Positions 29,464 through 41,000 of a stretch of 64,000 nucleotides of DNA are shown one piece after another. The first letter of the stretch is position 1, and each line of letters opens with the position of its first letter. The stretch is taken from contig NZ_CP042437.1 in the NCBI RefSeq assembly GCF_007971525.1, positions 6,820,001 to 6,884,000 of the forward strand, in the 5' to 3' direction. Both the position numbers and the translations under genes were made by a program. Source of the stretch: Mucilaginibacter ginsenosidivorax. GTDB lineage: Bacteria > Bacteroidota > Bacteroidia > Sphingobacteriales > Sphingobacteriaceae. The notes under the pieces are model-generated. The model was given only the letters and a program-made list of their open reading frames with translations. It was not told the DNA's origin and made no database searches.

Positions 29464-30060
29464 TTAGTTGCCTAATAGCAATAGGGTTGCACCTTTACAG
29501 GTAGCTGGTGGCGGGCATTGTTCGCCGCGATTTTCGGGAGTGGAGCCAACAATAAAGCCTTGCTGGCTGCCATTTTGGCCCGGTTGGGGGTTTTTGCCAT
29601 AGTAATCCTGGTGAATTATATTGCCTGAAGTGCTGTCTTTTTTTGTCGATACCATTACAAGTGTATTATAGCCCCAGTATTGTTTATCGGGCTTATGGCC
29701 GCCCTTAAAATCTTCGGAGTAAGATTTGTCATAAGTAGCCAGGTAAAAACGAACGCCATCACCTCTCTCCTTTTTTATTGAATCAACAAGAGCCTGCAGC
29801 CTGTCAACACTAAACCAAATGCACCTTGTGTTTGATCCTTTATAGGTCTTTTCCACGGCTTGCGCATCAGAAAAGGCTGAATCAACTGTGCCGGCATTTT
29901 TACTGTAATTTTTTACATACCTCAGCGCCGTTTGAAGACTCAAGGTATCCATGTTGATGCCAATTTTATTTGTGCTAACATCGGCTTGCTGCTTTTGTTG
30001 GCATGCGCTAAAACCAATAGCGGCAACTGCCAATGTAATTAGGGTAATTTTTAGGGTCAT
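29464..30060 (-). CDS. Hypothetical lipoprotein, first gene of the two-component operon
   Basis: No family recognised. The N-terminus is a lipoprotein signal with lipobox FSAC (Cys20), then a polar Gln-rich spacer. The rest is a mixed alpha/beta domain with RCIWFSVDRLQALVDSIKKE (about 79-98) and a segment GVRFYLATYDK. The C-terminal part is Gly/Pro-rich with two cysteines in GEQCPPPATCKG. It starts the operon with the membrane protein, kinase and regulator, so it may be an envelope sensor or an output of the system. A 459-bp AT-rich region precedes it. Confidence 0.75.
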   Translation of the reverse strand: MTLKITLITLAVAAIGFSACQQKQQADVSTNKIGINMDTLSLQTALRYVKNYSKNAGTVDSAFSDAQAVEKTYKGSNTRCIWFSVDRLQALVDSIKKERGDGVRFYLATYDKSYSEDFKGGHKPDKQYWGYNTLVMVSTKKDSTSGNIIHQDYYGKNPQPGQNGSQQGFIVGSTPENRGEQCPPPATCKGATLLLLGN

Positions 30061-30519
30061 AATATTGTTAATTAAGTTTATCGAAAGTGGTTAATAATCG
30101 GTACAACCACAACATCTATATTAAACCTTTTTTCACCCTTAAAAACACCTTAAAAAAAGCTGATTACACCCTATGTTGTCCTTTTACTATGATAGACATT
30201 TGTGATGTGATGCAAATACAGAACACATTACGTCCGTTCTTTTTTTAAATAATTCAAATTTTCGGTTAAATGTAACTTATCGGCAATATTAATGCTTTGT
30301 AATGCTGGTGTTGTGCTTTATCCGATGTGTAAATTAGCTTATAGTATATTATTGTAAGTGATTGATTTTTAAGTGGGTAATTAAAATTTTTATTATTGTT
30401 ATCAAATGCGAATTAAGCTGTTGTTAAATTTTAATAATATATATTTACCGATAATTAAATAGAATTAACCAATTCTAAACCTAAAATAACTTATAACTAA
30501 AACCTAAAATTTAAACACT
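30061..30519. promoter_or_regulatory. 459-bp AT-rich divergent promoter region
   Basis: No coding frame is visible. It must hold promoters for the minus-strand lipoprotein operon and the plus-strand tail-collar operon. TATATTTA at 30440-30447, about 70 nt before the tail-collar ATG, partly matches the Bacteroidota -7 element TAnnTTTG, and TTG at 30421 lies upstream at suboptimal spacing. ATTTG-N10-CAAAT near 30200 is a small dyad. Exact start sites cannot be assigned. Confidence 0.4.
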
Positions 30520-31053
30520 ATGGAACCTTACATTGGCGAAATCCGCATGTTCGCCGGCAATTTTGCACCCCAGGGGTGGTTTTTTTGTGATGGCTCATTA
30601 TTATCAATTTCACAGTACAGTGCATTTTTTTCTTTATTAGGCACTACTTATGGTGGCGATGGCATGAGCACTTTTCAAATACCAGATCTTCGTGGTCGTG
30701 CCCCTATACACTCGGGTAACGGGCAAGGAAAAAACGTATCACGTTATGAGCTTGGCCAGGTGGGCGGCAACGAAAACATTACCTTAATTGCACCGCAAAT
30801 GCCTGCGCACTCGCACGTAATCAATTGTTCTTCAACTGCAGACCTTGCAGTTCCGGCGGCAGGGTATCCAGCTGCTTCTTCAGACCCGGCCTTAGGCACA
30901 ATTATTAATAGCTACGCCTCAACAACAGATTCGCAAATGAATCCGTTAGCTGTTGCACCTGCAGGTGGTAACCAACCTGTAAATGTAGTAACACCTTATT
31001 TAGCCGTCAATTTCATTATTGCCTGGCAGGGAATCTGGCCTTCAAGACCATAA
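30520..31053 (+). CDS. Phage tail-collar domain protein (microcystin-dependent-protein-like)
   Basis: Small protein with the tail-collar fold near its N-terminus: YIGEIRMFAGNFAPQGWFFC (4-23), then LLGTTYGGDGMSTFQIPDLRGRAP (about 40-63), and HSH near residue 100. This is the MdpB-like group that occurs outside phages in Bacteroidota. There is no signal peptide and no phage gene around. It is the first gene of a cluster with a formyltransferase and a giant secreted adhesin. Its role is unknown; a surface or extracellular assembly function is inferred from neighbours and from tail-fibre homology. Confidence 0.85.
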   Translation: MEPYIGEIRMFAGNFAPQGWFFCDGSLLSISQYSAFFSLLGTTYGGDGMSTFQIPDLRGRAPIHSGNGQGKNVSRYELGQVGGNENITLIAPQMPAHSHVINCSSTADLAVPAAGYPAASSDPALGTIINSYASTTDSQMNPLAVAPAGGNQPVNVVTPYLAVNFIIAWQGIWPSRP

Positions 31054-31084
31054 TAATGAACAAAACTTTGATGGATTTCAATAC

Positions 31085-32011
31085 ATGCCAATGAAAGTTG
31101 GTATCGTATCAAATTCAAAAATATGTATACCTCTGCTTTCATACCTAAGCAGTATTAAAGCAGAGGTTATACTATACTTCGGGAAATCGGCCCATGCTGA
31201 TGTGAGTGTAAATGACATGGCCGGTTTTTGCAGGATGAACTATATACCGTTCTACGCAGAAGATGATAAAAAAGAGCTTTATAACTGGCAACAACTAAAC
31301 GAACCTGATATAATTTTCATAACAGGTTACAGTCATAAAATTGATATAAAGGAATTAAGTGGTGTGCCAAAGGGAACGTATAATATCCACTTTGGTAAAC
31401 TGCCGCAATACAGGGGGCCTTCGCCGGTTTTTTGGCAATTGAAAAACGGCGAAAAAGAATTAGGCTTATGTATACACCAACTAACCAATAAGCTTGACAG
31501 CGGCGCGGTTACCTGGGAACAAAATATTAAAAACGAAGAATACCACACCTACAATTATATAAACCAGGCATTTAGCCAGCTGCAGGTGCAGGGGGTAGCG
31601 CAGATAATCGCTACCCTAAACAGCAGGCAAACGCCTTATAACAAGATACAGGACGAAACCAAAGCCCGGTATTACAAAAAACCACAGCTGGCCGATGTAA
31701 TGATAAACTGGGATACGATGGATGCAAAACAGATCCTCGATCTTATTAAAGCCTGCACATCGTGGAATAACGGGGCAAGCACTTTAATAAACGGGTTAGA
31801 ACTGAAAATATTAGATGCCGAACCGACTTTGGCAGAAGTAGATAGCATACTCGGCAGCATTAACATTGCCAATAACAAGTTTAACGTGGGTTGCATAGGT
31901 AACCAGGCTTTGAACATAAACTTTTTCAATATAAATAATACTTGTATCCCCGCCCGGCATGCCTGTTTTTATGGTTTAAAAACAGGGCAAATATTTATAA
32001 GCAAAATATAA
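31085..32011 (+). CDS. Formyltransferase-family protein (Fmt-like)
   Basis: Enzyme of the formyl-tetrahydrofolate transferase family. From the ATG at 31085 the catalytic triad is Asn100, His102 and Asp138 (YNIHFGKLPQYRGPSP and LDSGAV), with spacing identical to methionyl-tRNA formyltransferase. A short C-terminal Fmt-like domain contains NNGASTLINGLELKI. The open frame extends back to 31019, overlapping the previous gene, but that N-terminus is unlike the family. The position between a tail-collar protein and a giant adhesin makes translation initiation unlikely as its role; formylation of a sugar or amino-sugar on a surface polymer is a guess. A second start at 31091 is possible. Confidence 0.85.
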   Translation: MPMKVGIVSNSKICIPLLSYLSSIKAEVILYFGKSAHADVSVNDMAGFCRMNYIPFYAEDDKKELYNWQQLNEPDIIFITGYSHKIDIKELSGVPKGTYNIHFGKLPQYRGPSPVFWQLKNGEKELGLCIHQLTNKLDSGAVTWEQNIKNEEYHTYNYINQAFSQLQVQGVAQIIATLNSRQTPYNKIQDETKARYYKKPQLADVMINWDTMDAKQILDLIKACTSWNNGASTLINGLELKILDAEPTLAEVDSILGSINIANNKFNVGCIGNQALNINFFNINNTCIPARHACFYGLKTGQIFISKI

Positions 32012-32052
32012 CGGCACAGCCGGACAATAAATAGAACGTTTAAAATTTCATT

Positions 32053-35000
32053 ATGAAAACACTTTTACCTGTATTTAAAACAAAATTAATAATAAGCGTG
32101 CGTCAGGTTTTTGCGCCGCTATTATTGTTAATTTTCCTGTGCGTTGGTAGCAGTAGCCAGGCACAAGTTCATTATACTACCACAGGTAGTGCCACCACAA
32201 CGGAGGTTAATGATGGATTGAGTAGCGTTAATTATAATGGCACAGGTGCCGCTGCAATTATAAGCTCGCTTGTAGGAGCACCAACCGCTACAGCGATAGA
32301 TTATACCGGTAACCGCGCATTTGTATATGACAATACAAGCGGAGTAAAACAAATTAAGGTTATATCCCTTACCACTAAAGCAGTTACAGGCACTATAACT
32401 GTACCGGATGTTTTAACAGCTATGCGTTACGATGCTGCGAGTGATTATATTTATTATTTAACTACATCCGGAGCAAATACATTAGCCACAAATGATGCAT
32501 TGAGAAAAGTACAGCCAAATGGCACTAACGATGTGGCTGTGGTTACTTCTATAGCCAATACGCCCATAGGCCTGGCACTTGATTTGGCGCATAATGTTGT
32601 TTATGTACTTGATAAGTTTGCTTCAGCGAATGCTATCAAAAAAGTTGATTTTACTACCCCTGCGACTCCTGTTATTGTTACGGTTTTGTCACAAAGTAAA
32701 TCGATAAATGGGTTGGACTATAACCCGAATGACGGAAATATTTATTTTTTGCAAGCTGACGCCGCTGGTTTTACATCAAAAGGTGCCGATGATGCTATTT
32801 TGAAAATAAGCGGAAGCGCGGTTTCTGGAACACCCACAGTTATTGCAAGTTCAATAGGCTATCAGCCTTCTGTGTTTGCACTTGACGCTGGTAATGAGAG
32901 AGTATTTTTCTATGATGGATCAACATCCGCAAGTGCTTTGGCAAGAGAAATAAGGCCAGTATCATTCACAGGAGTAGTTGGCAGCGCAATTGTGAGTTTC
33001 GCTTTGGGCACCTCAACAATTTCGATATCAGCTTTAAACGCACCCAGGCCTGCAGTAACATCAACAGCGGCTATCACAACCTTCTCATCTGGGTCGGCAA
33101 CATTAGGCGGGCAGGTAACACGCAGCGATATTAGTGTTACGGAGCGTGGTATCTTATATAGTTCTACCAACCAAACACCAACAATAGGCGGCAGTGGTGT
33201 TACAAAATCAGCTATTGGCAGCGGTAATGGCGCTTTCTCCGGAAGCATAACCGGGCTGTCAAGTTCAACTACTTACTATGTACGCGCATATGGAACAAGT
33301 ACTGCGGGTACAGGTTATGGCGATGTGGTTTCTTTTTCAACACTATCAAATGATGCCACACTTTCGGGACTTAGTTTAAGCAGTGGTTCATTAAGCCCAA
33401 CATTTGCTTCGGCTACTACTTCTTATACAGCCTCGGTACCAAACAGCACAACAACAATTGCCATTACACCAACACGCAACCAGGCCAACGCTACTATCAA
33501 AGTTAACCTCACCATTGTATCATCAGGCTCGGCATCTGCCGATTTTAATTTAAATGTAGGCGATAATGCCCAACACATTGTGGTAACCGCACAAGATGGT
33601 TCAACTAAAACTTATACAGTAACCGTGAACCGGGCTAAAGCCGCACAAACCATTACCTTTGCTTCAACAGCCTCAAAAACATATGGCGATGCAGACTATG
33701 CGCCAGGTGCAACAGCCAGCAGCGGTTTAACTGTTAGCTATAGCAGCGATAATACAGCTGTGGCAACGATAGTGAGTGGTAAGATTCACATTGTTGCGCC
33801 TGGTATTGCCAATATTACAGCCTCGCAGGCGGGCGATGCCAGTAATCTGGCCGCCACCAGTGTAGTGCAGGCATTAACTGTAGGTAAGGCTTCAATAACG
33901 GTAACTGCAAATGCTGCAAGTAAAATTTATGGCGATGCCGACCCATCGTTAACTTATTCAATTACCACGGGGGCATTGGCAGGCAGCGATGCTTTCACAG
34001 GTGCGTTAACACGCGATGCGGGCACTAATATTGGTACCTATAATATCACCCAGGGAACGCTGGCGTTAAGCGCCAGCAAATACACGCTCTCGTTTGTAAC
34101 CGGTGTTTTAACTGTTAATAAGCGGGCCATTAGTATTCAGCCCGCACCTGCAAGTAAATCTTATGGTGATGTCGATCCCGGCTTCCCTTATTATTATAGA
34201 GTGGGCTCGTTAGCAAGTGGCGATGGGATGGCAGGTTCATACGTGCGCGATCCCGGCGAAACCCCGGGTACATATGTGCTAAGTATAGGAACTAAACACC
34301 CCGTTAACACCACGACCGGTGTAGACCAAACCAATAACTATGTTATTACCTATATTCCAGAGTATTTAACCATCACCAAAAGAGCCATAACCTTACAGCC
34401 TGCACCAGCCACTAAAGTTTACGGCGATGCGGATCCTGGCTTCCCGTATTATTACCGGGTGGGGTCGCTTGCGCCAGGCGAAGGTATGACTGGTACATTT
34501 GGCAGACAGGCCGGCGAAGATGTGGGCACTTATGTGCTAAATCTTGGTACCAAACGCCCCGCAAATGCCACAACAGGTGTTTTTACAGATCAATATTATA
34601 CCATATCGTTTATACCCGACAATCTTACTATTACCAAAAAAACCGTTAATGTAAGCGCAAATGTGCAAAGTAAAACCTATGGTGATGCTGATCCGGTGTT
34701 AACCTATGCCGCTGATGCACTTGGTTTTAGCGATACCTTTAGCGGGGCGCTCACACGTGCAGCCGGCGAAAGTAACGGCACTTATGTCATTAGCCAGGGA
34801 ACGCTTACTTTAAACACCACAAACTATAACCTTAATTTTACAGGCTCGAATTTAACTATAGGCAAAAAAATAATTAATGTTACTGCCGCTGCCCAAAACA
34901 AAACCTATGGCGACGCTGATCCGGCCTTAACCTATACCGCCGATGCACTTACAAGCGGCGATAGCTTTACAGGGGCATTAACCCGTGCGGCAGGCGAGGC

Positions 35001-38000
35001 AGCCGGTAGTTACGCCATTAGCCAGGGAAGCCTTGCCTTAAATAATAACTATACTTTAAATTTTACAGGCAATAGCTTAACTATCGGTAAAAAAGTAATA
35101 AATGTAACAGCAAACGCGCAAAGCAAAGCGTATGGCGATGCCGATCCGGCTTTAACCTATACCGCCGATGCATTACTGGGTGGCGATGTCTTCAGTGGTT
35201 CGTTAACCCGCGACGCGGGTGAGTTTGCAGGCAGCTACAACATCAACCAGGGTAGCCTCACATTAAATGATAATTACGCTTTAAACTTTGCAGGCAACAG
35301 TTTAACAATTAATAAAATTGCTTTAAGTTACGTAGCAACCCCGGTAACTAAAACCTACCTGGCACCCAACCCGGCCTTTACCGGTACCGTAACGGGTTTC
35401 ATCAACGGTGATACACAAGCAACGGCCACCACTGGTACATTAAGCTTTACATCAACAGCAACGGATTCAAGTCCGCAGGGAAACTATCCTATTAATGGCT
35501 CGGGTTTAAGCGCCAATAATTACAGCTTTGTACAATCGCCTGCAAATGGTTCGGCATTAACTATTGTTTTATCTACCGACGCGGCTTTATCAAACCTATC
35601 CGTTTCACAGGGAACGTTAAACACCACTTTCGATGCCGCAACATATCAATACTCGGTAAATGTAGATCATAGCACTACATCAATTGACCTTACGGCGGTG
35701 GTTCATCAGGCCAATGCCACAATGCTTATTAACGGTATGGCGCTAACGTCAGGTTCGGCAATTACCTTGCCTTTAAATGCCGGCGACAATTACTTTACCA
35801 CGGTTGTAACTGCCCAGGATGGCACCACTACAAAAAGTTACCTGGTAACTGTAAACAGGGCGCTTTCTACAAACGCGCTGCTAAGTAGCATCATCACAAG
35901 CGGTGTTACATTTAATCCATCGTTTGATCCTAATACAACAACGTATACGGCTGCTGTAAGTAATCTTGTTACCGGTACCGATATTACTGCAACAGCTGCT
36001 GATGCTGACGCAAATGCACAAATAGGTCCCTTCAAAATAACAGCAACCACGGCTTATCATTTTTCCTTAAATGTTGGCGACAATCCCATTAGTGTTGACG
36101 GGGTGGCCCAAAACGGCGATATCAAACATTATAACATCACCATAAACAGGGCGCCATCATCAGATGCCAGTTTATCGTCACTTAATACTACTGTATTAAC
36201 GTTTAATGAGCCGTTTAGCAGTACTACGTATAATTATACCGCAACAGTAGCCAACAATGTATCGCAGTTTAACTTTGTGCCTGTTGGTACAAACAACGCT
36301 GCTGTTATTACATTTAACGGTAACCCGGTAAATTATTTAGGCGCTACGCCGACAATTAACTATGGCGTTAACACTTACAATATTGTAGTTACATCTGAAG
36401 ATGGCACTGCAACACATACCTATACCATAACAGTAACCCGTACGCTATCGTCAGATAATAACCTGTCTACACTTTCTATTCCGTTCGCTACTACCATCAA
36501 TGAACCGTTTGATCCAGCCGTATTAAATTATACCGCCGACCTGGCCGATTCGACCATCACTGGTTTGCCGCTTACCGCTTACTCTTACGATCCAAACGCC
36601 AGCATGAAAATAAATGGCACTGCTGTAACCAGGTTTGCCAATTATACCATGACTTTACAAGGGGGGGCAAATACCTTTAATATAGTAGTTACACCACAAG
36701 ATAACAGCGCTACAAAAACGTATACGCTGGTGCTTACACGCGCAGGCATGCCACCGCCACTATTGTCGCCTGATGCCAGTTTGGTAGCACTTGCCATTTC
36801 GGGAACAGGCTATTCACATAATTTCAATTTCGCTTTTGACGCGCTTACACCACTTAACGTTGCCAATAAAGTTACCGGCGTAAGGCTTTCGCCTGTAACC
36901 GGCAATGCTGGCGCAACAATTACCGTTAACAATGTTGTTGTAACCCAGAACAATTCCACCAGTTTGCTGCCATTAAATTTAGGTGATAATACCTTTGATA
37001 TTGTGGTAACCGCAGCTGATGGCATTCACCAAACTACAAATACCCTGCACATAAACAGGTTACCGTTTGCTGATATCAGCCTCGCATCATTAGCTATAGA
37101 TGCCGGTACCCTGAACCCCGCTTTTGTTGGCACAACATTTACTTATTCTGCGTCTGTCCCTTACAGCGTCAGCATTTTAAACCTAACTCCGGTTGCCAAT
37201 GCTGCCGATGCAACGGTTGCAATAGGGGCCACAACCATTAGCGCAGGTGCACCAAGCGCAAGTGTTCCGCTTAACGTAGGGCTGCCAAACCGTATAAGAG
37301 TTACGGTAACCGCTGCAGACGGTGTAAATACCCAGAATTATACAGTAAATGTAACCCGTTTAGCTCCCGATGCTACGCTGACCTCGCTAACGCTTAGCAG
37401 TGGCGCCCTGAGCCCGGCTTTCGATGGCACAAACACTACGTATACTGCTTCGGTAGGGGGTAACATTGGTAGTGTGGTAATCACGCCAACTGCTAAAGAT
37501 CCTGGTGCAGCAGTAACCATTAATGGTTCACTAATTGGCACGTCGGCAACCGTACCTTTGATTGCAGGCGACAACAGTTTTACTATAGTTGTAACGGCCG
37601 GGGATGCTAACAGCGGTATTGTTACAAAAACATATAATGTAACAATAAACAGGCCTTCTGCAGGATCAAATGTCACACTTACCAGTCTAACTACCAGCAG
37701 CCCGCTGAGCCCTGCATTTTCTGCAGGAATTAGCAACTATACTGCGGCAGTAAATAATGTAACCACTACTTATACGCTAATCCCGGTTGTAAATGATGCT
37801 AATGCCACGGTTAAAGTAAATGGCAAGGCGTTAGTCTCAGGTAAAGCTGTAATAAACCTGGTTCCTGGCAATAATGTTATAACAACCACCATAACAGGTA
37901 CGGACGGCACAACTACAAACGATTATGTGATTGTGGTTAACAAAAGTACGTTGTCCAGCGATATCACGATGTCACTTGGGATGAGCCCTTCAGCGAGTTT

Positions 38001-41000
38001 TACGCGGATAGCAAGCAGTGCAGACGGTACACTTAATTATACTACATCGGTACCATCAGGAACCACTACCGTTATGATGCTGCCGAAAGCTGTCGATCCG
38101 AGTGCAGTTATTACGGTTGAAGGGGTTCCTGTTACAAGTGGTAGCTTATCGCAGGCAATAACGCTAAATGCAACAGGAGCAACCATCATCCATGCGCAGA
38201 TTACCGGAGGGGATGGCATCACCACCAATAGCTACAGCATAGCAGTAAGCAGGAACGGCTCAAGCGATGCCGGCGCAACTTTTGCCATGAATCCGGCAGC
38301 TTCGTTTGTAGCAGTTACGGGCACGGCTAATTATAACTATACAACATCGGTACCGGTTGAGACAACCAGTGTTAGCATTGTTCCTAAAGCAAGCAATTCA
38401 AATGCGATTATCAAAGTAAACGGAACAATTGTAACCAGCGGTAGCACCTCCGGGCCAATCGCCCTGAATGCCACCGGTTCTACTAATATAGCGATGACGG
38501 TTACCGCACAGGATGGTACTTTACGTACTTACAACATAGGGGTGAGTAAAAATGGCTCGAGCGATATCACGATGTCACTTGGGATGAGCCCTTCAGCGAG
38601 TTTTACGCGGATAGCAAGCAGTGCAGACGGTACACTTAATTATACTACATCGGTACCATCAGGAACCACTACCGTTATGATGCTGCCGAAAGCTGTCGAT
38701 CCGAGTGCAGTTATTACGGTTGAAGGGGTTCCTGTTACAAGTGGTAGCTTATCGCAGGCAATAACGCTAAATGCAACAGGAGCAACCATCATCCATGCGC
38801 AGATTACCGGAGGGGATGGCATCACCACCAATACTTACAGCATAGCAGTAAGCAGGAACGGCTCAAGCGATGCCGGCGCAACTTTTGCCATGAATCCGGC
38901 AGCTTCGTTTGTAGCAGTTACGGGCACGGCTAATTATAACTATACAACATCGGTACCGGTTGAGACAACCAGTGTTAGCATTGTTCCTAAAGCAAGCAAT
39001 TCAGATGCGATTATCAAAGTAAACGGAACAATTGTAACCAGCGGTAGCACCTCCGGGCCAATCGCCCTGAATGCCACCGGTTCTACTAATATAGCGATGA
39101 CGGTTACCGCACAGGATGGTACTTTACGTACTTACAACATAGGGGTGAGTAAAAATGGCTCGAGCGATATCACGATGTCACTTGGGATGAGCCCTTCAGC
39201 GAGTTTTACGCGGATAGCAAGCAGTGCAGACGGTACACTTAATTATACTACATCGGTACCATCAGGAACCACTACCGTTATGATGCTGCCGAAAGCTGTC
39301 GATCCGAGTGCAGTTATTACGGTTGAAGGGGTTCCTGTTACAAGTGGTAGCTTATCACAGGCAATAACGCTAAATGCAACAGGAGCAACCATCGTCCATG
39401 CGCAGATTACCGGAGGGGATGGGATAACCACCAATACCTACAGCATAGCAGTAAGCAGGAACGGATCAAGTGATGCCGGCGCAACTTTTGCCATGAATCC
39501 GGCAGCTTCGTTTGTAACAGTTACGGGCACGGCTAATTATAACTATACAACATCGGTACCGGTTGAGACAACCAGTGTTAGCATTGTTCCTAAAGCAAGC
39601 AATTCAAATGCGATTATCAAAGTAAACGGAACAATTGTAACCAGCGGTAGCACCTCCGGGCCAATCGCCCTGAATGCCACCGGTTCTACTAATATAGCGA
39701 TGACGGTTACCGCACAGGATGGTACTTTACGTACTTACAACATAGGGGTGAGTAAAAATGGCTCGAGCGATATCACGATGTCACTTGGGATGAGCCCTTC
39801 AGCGAGTTTTACGCGGATAGCAAGCAGTGCAGACGGTACACTTAATTATACTACATCGGTACCATCAGGAACCACTACCGTTATGATGCTGCCGAAAGCT
39901 GTCGATCCGAGTGCAGTTATTACGGTTGAAGGGATTCCTGTTACAAGTGGTAGCTTATCGCAGGCAATAACGCTAAATGCAACAGGAGCAACCATCGTCC
40001 ATGCGCAGATTACCGGAGGGGATGGCATCACCACCAATACTTACAGCATAGCAGTAAGCAGGAACGGCTCAAGCGATGCCGGCGCAACTTTTGCCATGAA
40101 TCCGGCAGCTTCGTTTGTAGCAGTTACGGGCACGGCTAATTATAACTATACAACATCGGTACCGGTTGAGACAACCAGTGTTAGCATTGTTCCTAAAGCA
40201 AGCAATTCAGATGCGATTATCAAAGTAAACGGAACAATTGTAACCAGCGGTAGCACCTCCGGGCCAATCGCCCTGAATGCCACCGGTTCTACTAATATAG
40301 CGATGACGGTTACCGCACAGGATGGTACTTTACGTACTTACAACATAGGGGTGAGTAAAAATGGCTCGAGCGATATCACGATGTCACTTGGGATGAGCCC
40401 TTCAGCGAGTTTTACGCGGATAGCAAGCAGTGCAGACGGTACACTTAATTATACTACATCGGTACCATCAGGAACCACTACCGTTATGATGCTGCCGAAA
40501 GCTGTCGATCCGAGTGCAGTTATTACGGTTGAAGGGGTTCCTGTTACAAGTGGTAGCTTATCACAGGCAATAACGCTAAATGCAACAGGAGCAACCATCA
40601 TCCATGCGCAGATTACCGGAGGGGATGGCGTTACCACCAATACTTACAGCATAGCAGTGAGCAAAAATATCCCAGTTCCATCGCTCTTTACTACTGTTGT
40701 TACTGGTGTTGCCACCAAATCAAACGATATCAATTCACCAGGCCTCACCGTTCATCAGGCCTTGTCGCCAAACAGCGATGGTATTAACGATGTGTTCACC
40801 ATTGATGGTATTGAAAATTATGCCGATAATCGCCTAAGCATCATGAATGCCGGCGGGGCATTGGTATATGATGTAAAAGGCTATGGAAGTAATGGTAACT
40901 TGTTTGATGGTCACTCTAACAAGAATGGGGTGATGCAGAAGCCGGGTACATACTATTACTCATTAGAGTACAAGGATGGTAATGAAACCAAACGCAAAAC

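Noticed and set aside
30520..31053. Prophage remnant, because of the tail-collar domain
   Set aside because: No other phage structural, packaging or integrase genes are nearby; collar-domain proteins of this kind also occur outside phages.
31019..31084. Longer formyltransferase N-terminus
   Set aside because: The extra 22 residues overlap the collar gene and do not resemble the Fmt N-terminal strand, which begins at KVGIVSN.
38037..40640. Five minus-strand frames of 63 codons inside the giant adhesin
   Set aside because: They recur every 603 bp because the plus-strand coding repeat recurs; they are antisense shadows with no family likeness.
37957..40668. CRISPR-like periodicity
   Set aside because: The units are 603 bp of coding sequence without short direct repeats and unique spacers, and no cas genes are near.
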